From the NCBI GenBank assembly GCA_013350335.1, contig CM023538.1, forward strand, positions 45,564,201-45,628,200: a stretch of DNA of 64,000 bases, written 5' to 3'. Shown here one piece after another: positions 45,390-54,961 of the stretch; the first letter of the stretch is position 1, and each line of letters starts with the position of its first letter. The translations under genes were made by a program, and so were the position numbers. Source of the DNA: Chimonanthus salicifolius (lineage: Eukaryota > Streptophyta > Magnoliopsida > Laurales > Calycanthaceae). The notes under the pieces are model-generated. The model ran no database searches. It was not told where the DNA came from and was given only the letters and a program-made list of their open reading frames with translations.

Positions 45390-46914
45390 CTAACCCACAC
45401 CCCTAACCTTGGATACCCATTGAGTGGTAGATGAAGGTCTACGAGGTCCACTAGTATCAAACAAATGAACATTTGGTTTTCTCTTTTTAGTCTTCTTATT
45501 TGTTTGACAGAATCTTGTAAATTCATTTAAAGCTTCAATTAATTTATAAGTTAAGGCATAATTTAGATTTCCATTTAAGTTGTTATGCCTTTGTCCTTGA
45601 TTTTGAAATTTTGGTGGATAACACTTTTGATTTTTGTTTACAATTTTTTTTCTTATCTTTGAGTTAGCACGTTTTGATTCTTCATTGTGAACCTTTTGCC
45701 TTTGATATTTCATTTTTATTTGATTTGCATTTTGATATTGATTTTCTTTTCTTGATTTGCATTCAAACATTAGATGCCCGGTTTGCCCACAATAAAAGCA
45801 TTTTATGATTTTGAGTGGAGGAGTTAAGAGAGACTTACTTTTTACAAAAATAGCTGGTTTGACGGATTCTTTAACATTTTTCTTGTCATAACCAAGACCT
45901 GTCTTATCTCCAAAGGGTTTACTCAATTTCAAGAGTTTTTCAAGTTTCTCTTCTCCTTTAGTGAACTTCAATTCAAATTTTTCTTTATATCGTTTTAAAT
46001 CATCTACTTCATTTATGAGCTTTTGATTTTCAACACTTAGAATTGATTGAGCTTGTGAAGTATGGATTTTTAGCTCTTTGAGTTCATTTTTTATTTTGGT
46101 ATTTTCTTCTTCTTCACCACTTAGCACAATTTTTAAATTTTTTATAGTCTTCTTTTAATAAGTGAAGTTCGTGCTTTAGTTTTCTTACTTCATTTTCAAG
46201 ATTAGCTTTTTCTTCAATTTCCATTTTTAACCACTCTTCAAGTTTTAGGCAATCTTTTTGTGTGGTGTTAGAATTTTCTTGAATTTTATCTCCTTTAAAT
46301 TTTAATGCCTCTTCTTTAGCTAATTCTAAGTCTTTTAAAATTTTCTCATTTGTTAACTTTTCATAACTTAGCTCATTCGAAAGTTTTGTGTTTTCATTCA
46401 TTGCCTTAGTAAATCTTTTAGTTAACTTTTCAAATTCAAGACATAGATCTTTATAGCCTTCTTGAAGAATATCATATTCATGTTCTTCTTCTAAGTCTTC
46501 ATCTTTAGGTTCTTCAATTACATTATTGACATTATTATGTTCAAGAGCTTGAATGGGTCCTAGACAATAGACTTCTTCCATGGTTTCTTCCTTCTTAGGC
46601 TTTTCATGGGTTTCCTCTAAAATGTCCCATGCCTCTTTTGCGGTTTCACATGATATGATGTTTTTCAAGATGTTTGATGAAACGGCACAAAATATGGCAT
46701 CAAGGGCTTTTGCATTGGCCGAGTGCATACTCTTTTCAACATCACTCCAAGTGAAGTAACTTTTGATTGGTTGAGTCCAACCACATTTAATCATTTCCCA
46801 AAGAGCTCCATCTACTTTGATTAAACATACTTTCATTTTAGCTCTCCAAAGACCATAGTTGGAGCCATCAAATATTGGAGGACACATCACGGCCAAGCTA
46901 TCTCCCATTGACAT
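45390..46914 (-). pseudogene. SIRE-like gag with zinc knuckle, one frameshift
   Basis: First frame (46914-46114, 266 codons) starts MSMGDSLAVMCPPIFDGSNY and contains WRAKMKVCL and AKEAWDILEETHEK, the Copia gag (UBN2-type) domain, then a Glu/Lys-rich coiled-coil. The second frame (46127-45390) continues the coiled-coil and holds the CCHC knuckle CFYCGQTGHLMFEC and a basic tail. The frames overlap by 14 nt, so one indel or a programmed shift separates them. Gag forms the retrotransposon particle. It starts 55 bp inside the primer site. Confidence 0.88.
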
Positions 46915-46969
46915 TTTACTAGCTTAAGGATCGGCTCTTTGACGACTAAGTCGAGTACAAGAGACCTCG

Positions 46970-46982
46970 CTCTGATACCAAT
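46970..46982 (-). other. SIRE-like primer-binding site
   Basis: On the minus strand the LTR end CCAACA is followed by ATTGGTATCAGAGCG, matching the tRNA-Met 3' end (tggtatcagagc). It fixes the element orientation and shows the right LTR is the 5' LTR. Confidence 0.9.
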
Positions 46983-49063
46983 TGTTGGTCAAGCTAGATT
47001 GTCCTACAGGGGGGTGAATAGGACAATTGCGGAATTTTAATTTTCTTTAAATCTTTGGTCAATTAAAATTGGGTCTTTACTAATTAATCCAATTGATCTT
47101 TCAAAATATTGAGATTTACAATAAATAATGAATGTGAAGTAAAATCTCAACAAACACAATTTCACCAAACAAGTGTGCTAGAAATATAGGAAATAAACAC
47201 AAATGCACAAAGTAAAGTGAGGAGGTGAGAAGAAATGAAAAAATCTTAACACAAGGATTTTTACGTGGTTCGGCAACCTTGCCTACATCCACGCCTCAAG
47301 TACACCACTTGAGGATTCCACTAACTTTCTCCTTCACGGGTGGAGAACAAACCTATTACAACCCTTGATCTCTTTCACGGGTGAAGATCGAACCTTTACA
47401 ACACTTGACCTTTTTCACTAGTCAAGATTTGACTGATGACACACAAGAGAATACTTCTCTTAAGATTTCACAAGGGTTACACCAACCCTTTACAATTTTC
47501 TCAATAAATAATGGAAAGAATAGTTTTTGAGAAATACCAAGAACACTAGCCTCGAGTTGCTTGAAGTAACTTCGGCGTGCTCTTGAATGTCCTTCTCCTT
47601 GCTATGCTCCTTGGTGATAAGTAGATGCTCCGTTGAATATCAAACCAAAGATTAGGAGAAGAGGTTTAGGGAAGATAAATGGTTTTCCTATGAGAACAAT
47701 CTATCCCTAAAGGTTCTCTTAAATACACACTCAAGAGTGAGCCTAAGATGCTCAAGATTTGCCTATGAGAGCTTTGAGTGTGAATGAGATAGAGCTCAAG
47801 AACTTTGGTAATCTAACTATGGAGATTTAGTGCTCTTGAAATGATTGGGAGTCTTGGAGAATATTAGAGATGATTTTTCTCATAAAGAATCAACCTTTGG
47901 CATGCCCTAAGGTCATACATTTAAAGCCCTCTTGAAAATATGGCCGTTGGAAGTCGAAATCACAAGAATAGAGCCGTTAAAAACTTCCCGTTGCGATTTC
48001 AGTCGACTGAACATAAGATTCAGTCGACTGAAATGCTCAGAAATGACCGTTGAAACATCTGAGCATAATTCAGCCGACTGAAATAAAGATTAAGTCGACT
48101 GAAACATTTTCAGTCGACTGAAACATAAATTCAGCCGACTGAAACTCGCCTGAGGCTGAAAAGACGAATCTGCAGAACATTCAGTCGACTGGAACATGAA
48201 TTCAGCCGACTGAAATGCCCAGAAATGACCTTTGAAACATCTGAGCATAATTCAGCCGACTGAAATAAAGATTCAGTCGACTGAAACATAAATTCAGCCG
48301 ACTGAAACATAAATTCAGCCGACTGAAACATAAATTCAGCCGACTGAATCTCGGCAGTTTTGTACACTTCCACTAAAATGACCATAACTTGGATTTTCGA
48401 ACTCGATTTTGGGAGTTCTTAGGGTCGTTGGAAAGCTCATTGAGAGATCTATCTACTCATCAAATTTGGTTCAATTTGAGATCCATTTGATACCTCAAAT
48501 AATCTCTCAAATTGAGAGTATATGACAAAACTGTTTTGATATGTTTTGCACCCTTTCATTGAAATGCTCATAACTTGAGCTATACATTTCCAAATTGGGT
48601 GTTCTTGGACTTTTTGAAAAGCTCTTTTAGTGTTCCATCAAATCATTAAAATTTTACTAATACTTGGAAACATTTGATGGAAGAAAAAACTTGCCCAAAA
48701 TAGAGCAAAAATCACCTAACCTAAGAAATCCAAATTAGTCCAACTAAATTCTAAGTTATGGATTCTAAGGTTTGTCCCAATGGTAATTCTAGGTCTTCTA
48801 AGTCATTCCTAAGGTCTAAATACCTGTGTTGGTTGATATTCATGAAGTTCTTCCGATTTCGGTGCAGTACCTTCCAAATGACGTGTCTTCTGGAACTTCA
48901 AACTTGATTTGACTATATAGGTCTTCCAGAGGCACGGTCTTGACACCCGAACAAGGTCACGACAAGTCACACAAATTGACAACTCATGACTCAGTGGGAC
49001 ACAGTCACGGAATTGACAACTCAGTCTGACTCAAGGGAGGCAGATTTAACTTTTAAGCCAACA
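46983..49063 (-). repeat. SIRE-like LTR, right copy (5' LTR)
   Basis: 2081 bp, same termini as the left copy, followed by cctta (49064-49068). It carries three instead of four units in the 21-bp array (48279-48341) but one extra unit near 48117-48140, so total length is unchanged. Confidence 0.92.
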
Positions 49064-49123
49064 CCTTAACCCAACCCGACCTGACCCTTAACTCTACAAA
49101 ACCCGACCCGAGTTGCAGCCCTA

Positions 49124-49312
49124 GGTGTTGGTAAGACTACTCTAATGGATGTTCTAGCAGGAAGGAAAACTGGTGGACATATAGAAGGAAGCATCACCTT
49201 ATCTGGCTACCCAAAGAAACAAGAAATCTTTGCTCGCATATCTGGATACTGTGAACAAAATGACATCCACACTCCCCATGTTACTGTTTACGAATCTCTC
49301 CTATTCTCTGCA
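49124..49312 (+). pseudogene. PDR-type ABCG transporter fragment, copy 2
   Basis: Same piece as at 41323-41511, with GVGKTTL in place of [17 protein letters not shown] in place of [10 protein letters not shown], and otherwise nearly the same. This copy lies at the original position within the hAT element, followed by the TIP piece. Confidence 0.93.
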
Positions 49313-49616
49313 TCGAAAATGGATACCATGGAAAGGTACAAAGGAAGAGATCATGCACGAAATCTGAGCAGAATCAGAGAGGAGAAATAAAAATTTAAAG
49401 AAAGAAGAAAAGGAAAGCAAGGATGAGAAGCGCATGAATCTCAAATCTTTAGAAATAATGTAAGATTTGCCCATTCCAAAAAATACTAGATGGAACAAGA
49501 AATTGGCTGCGATGAGTAAAAGTCCAGATGGGATAAATTAAAAAAAAAAAGAATGATTTCTATACCTTGACAGAGAAAAATTCGTCATGATTGAAGAGAA
49601 AGTGTCGATTTTAAAC
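49313..49616 (-). other. Unknown captured segment, copy 2
   Basis: Counterpart of 41512-41814, ending at the shared breakpoint 'gattttaaac'. It joins directly to the 3' end of the TIP piece. Confidence 0.4.
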
Positions 49617-49905
49617 GCCAGAAGAGACGCTGAGAGGAGAGAGAACTGGCAGCCATGGCGGTACCGATTCCGATGAATACAAAAAGGAAGGTGCAGATGA
49701 GCTCAGCCACCAAGGCGCGGAGGAAGTCGGGCTGAGTCGCCTCCTCCCTGTTCCCCAATGCTATCTTCGCCATTCCGTCCTCCCTCTCCAAGGTCTCCCT
49801 CCTTTCTTTCCATCTTGCCGTTTTTCCCTTTTCCTTCCATCGAAATCACCCATTTCTCTTTTGCAGTTCTGCTAGGGTTTGGATGAGGAAAGGCAGCTTT
49901 TTATA
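49617..49905 (-). pseudogene. Captured TIP aquaporin promoter and first exon
   Basis: On the minus strand: TATA box (tataaaaa, 49905-49898), about 125 bp of leader, ATG at 49773, then [20 protein letters not shown] and [20 protein letters not shown]. This is the N-terminus and first membrane helix of a tonoplast intrinsic protein (TIP), a vacuolar water/small-solute channel. An upstream in-frame ATG at 49791 adds six residues, but MAKIA is the family start. Similarity ends after about 40 residues; the frame then runs into the unknown piece. The NPA pore motifs are missing, so it codes no channel, but a promoter may have been carried along. Confidence 0.85.
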
Positions 49906-49915
49906 TTAAGTTCTG

Positions 49916-50134
49916 TAGGGTTGGGTCGGGTCTTCTCGGGTCGGGTTTTTTGGGGTCGGGTCGGGTCGGGTTGAAATTTAAAGGCCTCAACCCAACCCGA
50001 CCCGAATTTCAGTCGGGTTTTTCTTTTCTCAACCCGACCCGACCCTACAGCCCGACCATTGTAACCCGACCCGCATGATTTCTCGGGTCAGGTCATGCGG
50101 ATCGGGCCAAAACCCGACCCGAGTTGCAGCCCTA
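49916..50134 (-). mobile_element. Second hAT MITE-like end
   Basis: Starts TAGGGTTGGGTCGGGTC and ends with the inverted terminal repeat at 50134. It is full of 'gggtcggg' and 'cccgaccc' subterminal motifs. At 219 bp it is similar in size to the rebuilt inner MITE (about 200 bp). Confidence 0.7.
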
Positions 50135-50960
50135 TGTATACATTTATGATGGCGTGATGATGTTGGTTGTTGGGAGGACTTCCCCGTTACGCTCCGACGG
50201 TTGAGGGCCCCATAGGGGATGCAGGTCTCCCCGTTGCGTTCCGGCGGTTGAGGTGCTTGCCCTAGAGTTTGGCTCCCTCGAGCGTGGTCGAGGTAGTTTC
50301 CGACACGGCTCGGGTGGTTGAGGCAGTTATGTGTTTTATCATCAGCGTTGTCGGGATGGTTTTTCGACATGGCTCGTGTGGGTGGTGCAGTTGCGTATTC
50401 TCTAGTCTCCCGATGGTACTGATAGGGAGACCGGGGTTGTTGGAGGACCCGATGTGGGCTATCGAGATGATGTCTCGATTTTGGTCGGTGGATTTTTGGC
50501 TTGAGGTGTATTTGGATTTCATGCATGCGAGTACTCTTGTTATCATGATATTTTGCATTTGTACATATAATATCCATTTATGTTGCTGACTTGTGATAAG
50601 CGTTATATCCTCATTGGGCTGGTTAGCTCACCCCTTTACCTTTCTGGTACCCCGATGGCGGAGGGGCCGTGCTGGCCCTTTGAGTAAGCACCTGGAAGGA
50701 GCGATAGCAATTAAACATTTATGTTATAAACTTGGAGACTCTAGTTGTATGAGCTTTTTATTCATGCTTGTTCGGATGACTGTATAACTATGTTCAATTA
50801 GTCAAATTTCGTTTGTTATGCTTCTTGACTTTTTGGACTTGTGGTTTGTGAGTTGGAGGTTGTACCCGTTTTCAAAAAAAAAATCTAGACCGATAGCTGT
50901 CTTTTACGACTTCTGAGATGTTTCGGAGATAACACGTCCATAGCGGGATGGGGCGTTACA

Positions 50961-51861
50961 TTGAGTCACCAAGGCATGATCACCAGAGCGTGTGGGAGAG
51001 GCAGTCTTCCGAGGAGGATAACCAACAAGTTTGTAGCAACGATCACGAGTGTGTCCATCACGACCACAATGATTACAATGGATGCGAGGTCATCGGTTGG
51101 ATGAAGAACTGCCACGGGACATGGGCTTGGCAATGAGTGTCATGGCATCAGGCAGTAGAGGTGAGGAGGAATTAAGGTCCTGTTGCTTCTCCTCTTGGCG
51201 GATCAATGAATAAATTTTAGTGACACTTGGAAATGGTTCCATAAGAAGGATTTGACTCTGCAAAATGGTAAAGCGATGATGAAGGCCCTGTAAAAATTTC
51301 ATCGCTCGAGCTTTTTGAATTTGATCGACAACTGTTGTCCCATGTTTACATTGGCAAGGGGGGGATAGTAATGAGGGAATCAAGCTCATTCCACAGAGAC
51401 TTGAGCTTAGTGTAATAGGCAAAAACAGACAAGTCCTCCTGTTGAAGTAGGTACATAGACTCTTGCAACTGAAAGATCAGCGGATCATTGGACTGAGAGA
51501 AGTGTTCAGAGAGATCCAGCCAAATGGCCCTGGCAGTGGTTGAATACATGAGACTACTGCGAATGTCAGGAGCAACAGAGTTGAGAAGCCAAGAACCAAC
51601 GAGGTCATTACAACACCGCCATTGAACAAGATCAACCGGTGTAGTTGGTGCAGTCAAGGAGCCTTCCACAAAGATAAATTTGTTCTTGGCACGCAAGGCC
51701 ATGGTAATGGCGCGCAACCATGAGCCGTACTTGTCACCGGATAAATGAGGCGAAACCAGTACCATTGTGGGACTATCCGATTGGTGAATAGCAAAGGGAT
51801 CAACAGGTGTGTCATCAGACTTGCTAGAAGAACCGGGTGTGACATTGTCTTTGGCAGCCAT
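50961..51861 (-). pseudogene. Copia-1 gag
   Basis: Minus-strand reading: MAAKDNVTPGSSSKSDDTPV, LSGDKYGSWLRAITMALRAK, WRCCNDLVGSWLLNSVAPDI, LFQLQESMYLLQQEDLSVF-like and YYTKLKSLWNELDSL, then in another frame RAMKFLQGLHHRFTILQSQI. A further frame holds the zinc knuckle CNHCGRDGHTRDRC (about 51032-51075), behind a TGA. Typical Copia gag, broken by at least one frameshift and one stop. Confidence 0.9.
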
Positions 51862-52856
51862 GGAAGAGCGAGGCAGAAGATCGGGCTGCGAAAGGAAACG
51901 GCATTGAGAGCCCTATTAATCTCCTTTTGCAAACAGATCTAAAACAGCAGCAAATAAGGATCTTGAGACAAGTTCCGGCCAAACGAACACAACACAGTGG
52001 GCTGGCTGCTGGAATCCCGTGGGTAAAGGAACAAGTTTTTTTTTTTTGTTTGTGCGGTGCTGATGAAACCGATCTGAAACAATGATGTTCAGATCTGCGA
52101 AGGGGAAGTTATATAAGCAGATGTTGATCTGCACCTCTGTTGCTTGGGGCAAACAGAGAAGAGGGAGAGAGAGTAGAAGTGAAATCTGCATGCAAAATGG
52201 AGGCTGGGATGGTGCACAAACGGCAGGCGTTGCAGCGTCCTTGGCGAGCAAATTTGCGGGTCGGCTGAGTGACAACGGCGAATCAGAGATTACTACCAAA
52301 ATGAGTCGTCGGTAACCAGATCTCTGTTCTAGTGAAGAACAGATCTGGGAAGAAAGGGTACAACAGAAGGTACCGAAAACGGGAAGGGTGGGTTGCAAAG
52401 AGAGAGCAGAAAAACACCCTAGAAAATCATCGTGAAGAAGAATGGCAGATCAGAGATCCGAGCAGGCAACGGGTGACAGTGTGCTGCGGCTTTTGCACGA
52501 TCTAATAGAAGAATGCAGTGCTGGAAGCAGGAGTCTGGAATCGCTGGTAAGAAGAGTTGCAACAACCGAAGACCGGAATCAGATCTGGTGTGCTGGACCG
52601 ACTGGAGAAGAAACCGGCAGTGCAGCGTTTTCGGAGACAGAGGGTAGGGCTGGATCCAAGTCTAGATCTGAAGAAAAAAAATTAAGTCCGTGGCTGTGAA
52701 GGGCGATCGGGGCGGCGAGAGGGAAGAGATGCCGCCGAAAGAGATGGAAGAAGAAAACTTCCAGTGGAGCGTAGGTCACAGCCAAGAAAGACAAGATTGC
52801 CTGTGTGCAGAGAAGAAAAGAAGAACCAACCCACCGAAAAATTTAAATCTTAGTAT
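51862..52856 (-). other. Copia-1 leader region
   Basis: Between primer site and gag. It is rich in 'cagatct' motifs and has no ORF of known type. The same leader style is seen in Copia-2 (58135-58938). Confidence 0.55.
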
Positions 52857-52868
52857 GGCTCTGTACAA
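52857..52868 (-). other. Copia-1 primer-binding site, mutated
   Basis: Minus strand ttgtacagagcc directly inside the 5' LTR, a damaged form of the tRNA-Met complement ttggtatcagagcc. Confidence 0.65.
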
Positions 52869-53049
52869 TATGAAATTGAATATGGAGAAGCTATTTATCT
52901 TCTCTCCAATGTAATGAGAGAGCTGTACAGCATTATATTAATAATAAATTGAGATATAGAAAAAAGGAAAGATAAATAAATTACAATCAAATTAAATTAA
53001 ATCAAATCAAATCTCTAAAATTAGGGATAAGATAAGATCAACTCTAATA
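52869..53049 (-). repeat. Copia-1 5' LTR
   Basis: 181 bp partner of 30186-30366, with roughly 15-18 differences by eye. Followed by the TSD gatgc and the remainder of RLP exon 1. Confidence 0.9.
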
Positions 53050-53054
53050 GATGC

Positions 53055-53253
53055 CGCTAGGTAATCATCACTCTCTGCACTCATATCTTGTTACATAATT
53101 CCAAGAAAAAAAATTGTCTCGTTGTAGTTGAATATCTATTAGTATCACTAACAATAGGAAAAATATTAGTGGAGAACCAATATTTTTGTTCATTTATGAC
53201 TTTTCATCATAATTTATGTTCGAATATATAAGCCTTTTTTATTTTTTGCAGCG
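53055..53253 (+). pseudogene. RLP unit C: end of exon 1 and intron 1 remnant
   Basis: 'cgctag|gtaatcatcactctc' matches the exon 1 end and donor of unit B (cgcaag|gtaatc). The intron is much shortened but keeps the acceptor stretch 'tattttttgcag' (53240-53251), after which a solo LTR has inserted two bases into exon 2. Confidence 0.85.
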
Positions 53254-54814
53254 TGTTGAGCACTGAAAATTACCATTTTACCCTTTAATTTTGGATTAGT
53301 TAGCCTTTGATTTGTGAATATTAGATGTGTTTAATAGAGTTTTTAAGTTTTACAGTGTATTTGTGAGAATACAAGAAAAATGAATTAAAATGGAGAAAAG
53401 TGGGCCATAGTCATATTTTTGGAAAGTTTATAATTTTTACCACCTAATTTAATTTGGAATTATTGTAAATTATTATAATTCAGATTCAGATATGAGAGTT
53501 TGAATTATAATAATATTTTTTAGACTGTGTTATATTGTAAAGGTGGTAAAAATTTATAAACACACAAATGGACCCACTGTTCAAATCTGAAGCCTGAAGA
53601 CAAAGTTTGCAATTGGAAGCCAATGAGCCAAAGTCCATAAAAGTCCGGGCCAGATAAAAGTCCAAGTATGGGATCCAAGTCCAAAAGATCAAGCGGGACC
53701 AGTGAATTTCGTTTGAATGATGGTGTCTTATCTGCAAAATTCGGCGTTTGAAAAAGACAGTGGATTTGGATAAAAGATAGTGGATTTGAATAAAAGACAA
53801 GGATAAAGATAAAAGAGTTTGAACCGAAGGAGAGATAAGAAAGAGAGGGATAAGGAGAAACAAAGATAAGGAGATAAAGGAGTTAACCGATCTCTATAGA
53901 GAGAAATTTAAAATTTGAATGGATCCCTTATCATAGTTGAATTTGAAGGGTCCCTTATCTCATCTCTTCTCACTCCTATAAATTGATGGCTTTGGGTCCA
54001 TTGAAAGTTGAACCGGGCAAGACATTGAAGGTTGAAATTGGACGACGAAAGACAGGAGAAAAATAAATAATTTTTTGTAAGTTATTTTATTTTATTTTAT
54101 TTATTTAAAGTCCAAAAGAATTGTAATTCATTTCTGAATTTTTAAATAAAATTCATGGCGATTTGTTTAGATGTATGCTATTCCCAATTGTTAAATATTA
54201 AATAATGATGGTTTTCAATTTAATTTTAATTCTTTTTAAGAACTTCATGAAACAAATTAATTTGATGATTTTTCAACGAAAAGTGGAACCCCTTTTAGGA
54301 TCAGTGGGACTTGCCGTCTCTCCAGTCTAAGGTTCTTATCAAGAACGGTTGTTTAAATTGGGGAAACACAAGTTTAAAACCCGCTCAAGCCTAAGGCTTG
54401 ATTTGAAAAATTCCGAGTTAATGATTATTTTAATTAGAATTTTATTAAATAGGAAACTTGAATTATATTTAATAATTCCAGAATATTTCATAGTCTAGGC
54501 CATGTTTTTGTTTTTAAATTGGATAACATGGCACGTCGATGTTTGACCGGATTCCATTGTAGATTATGTAAAAATTTTATTTTTGATTTATTTTTCTTTT
54601 TCTCAAAAATTTATCAAAACTATTCATTGTTTTAAATTAAGATTATAACTAAATGTTTTAGAAGATTATTTCCTTAAATCACGTCATTTTTAAATAGTGC
54701 GATTTTTTTATTTCGTACATATATTTTGTAGATTTCCCTTGGGCACGATCTCGCACTCATACTCTATACTATAAATCGATTCGTACGCTTGCGAGTAATT
54801 TAAAATTCACATCA
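53254..54814 (+). mobile_element. Solo LTR at the exon 2 acceptor of unit C
   Basis: 1561 bp, starts TGTTGAGCACTGAAAATT, ends TTCACATCA, perfect TSD cagcg (53249-53253, 54815-54819). A TATA-like 'cctataaatt' at about 53975 indicates plus orientation. No internal domains, so a solo LTR formed by LTR-LTR recombination. It is not related to the long TGTAA...TTACA LTRs; Gypsy-type is likely but not proved. Confidence 0.85.
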
Positions 54815-54817
54815 CAG

Positions 54818-54961
54818 CGCTTTGTAAATTGACTCAAATTCAATTATTAGATCTCAGCCAAAATGTGTTGGAGAACGATCAATTTTACCTACGTGACCTG
54901 ACAATGTTGGAATATCTTGATCTAAGCAACCATCTGCAAGGGAATTTTATTACAATGTCAG
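54818..54961 (+). pseudogene. RLP unit C exon 2
   Basis: 144 nt, open, reads LCKLTQIQLLDLSQNVLEND, then QFYLRDLTMLEYLDLSNHLQ and GNFITMS, and ends TCAG|GTACG. Matches unit B exon 2 with one codon fewer. The TSD copied the AG acceptor and the first exon bases, so CAG still precedes the exon. The gene is dead because of exon 1. Confidence 0.88.

Larger units (their letters stand above)
41815..46982 (-). mobile_element. SIRE-like element internal region, gag only
   Basis: On the minus strand: primer site (46970-46982), gag (46914-45390), then about 3 kb without pol domains (45389-42320), then five purine-tract motifs. This makes it a non-autonomous derivative that kept gag. The segment next to the left LTR end is missing, replaced by the duplicated tail. 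Confidence 0.8.
39036..50134. mobile_element. Composite hAT-type element with captured gene pieces
   Basis: The outer ends TAGGGCTGCAACTCGGG and its inverted copy are identical for 22 bp. They are flanked by a perfect 8-bp TSD tgtataca (39028-39035, 50135-50142), as for hAT transposons. Without the retroelement the unit is about 1.2 kb: a small hAT MITE (39036-39181 plus 49069-49123), a PDR/ABCG gene piece, an unknown piece, a TIP aquaporin promoter with first exon, and a second MITE-like end (49916-50134). A third copy of the right terminus lies inside, abutting the ABCG piece at 49123 (and 41322 in the duplicate). This suggests two MITEs moved together with the DNA between them. No transposase is present. 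Confidence 0.8.
33227..50960 (+). mobile_element. Long solo LTR (Gypsy-like) inserted in Copia-1
   Basis: Starts TGTAATGACCCGGCCCG and ends GGGGCGTTACA, flanked by ctgag (33222-33226) and ttgag (50961-50965), a TSD with one change. Without the two insertions it holds about 2.8 kb (33227-34107, 37942-39035, 50143-50960) and no protein domains, so it is read as a solo LTR. It has a pyrimidine-rich promoter-like part (33520-33780), a 29-bp GC-rich tandem repeat, and the 'cattgggctggttagctcac' block near the 3' end (about 50612) shared with the other long LTRs. Lineage (Tekay/Del chromovirus) is a guess from size and termini. Confidence 0.75.
30186..53049 (-). mobile_element. Copia-1 LTR retrotransposon with nested insertions
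   Basis: The two 181-bp LTRs (30186-30366, 52869-53049) are flanked by the TSD gatgc (30181-30185, 53050-53054) inside RLP exon 1. On the minus strand the order is 5' LTR, tRNA-Met-like primer site, gag, integrase, reverse transcriptase, RNase H, polypurine tract (cttgagggggg, 30367-30377), 3' LTR: Copia order. About 5.1 kb is Copia; the rest is the insertion 33227-50960. Many stops and frameshifts, loss of the protease part, and roughly 8-10% LTR divergence by eye show it is dead and not recent. Confidence 0.93.

Noticed and set aside
46970..46982. tRNA gene fragment
   Set aside because: Only the 3'-end complement of tRNA-Met is present, next to an LTR: a primer-binding site.
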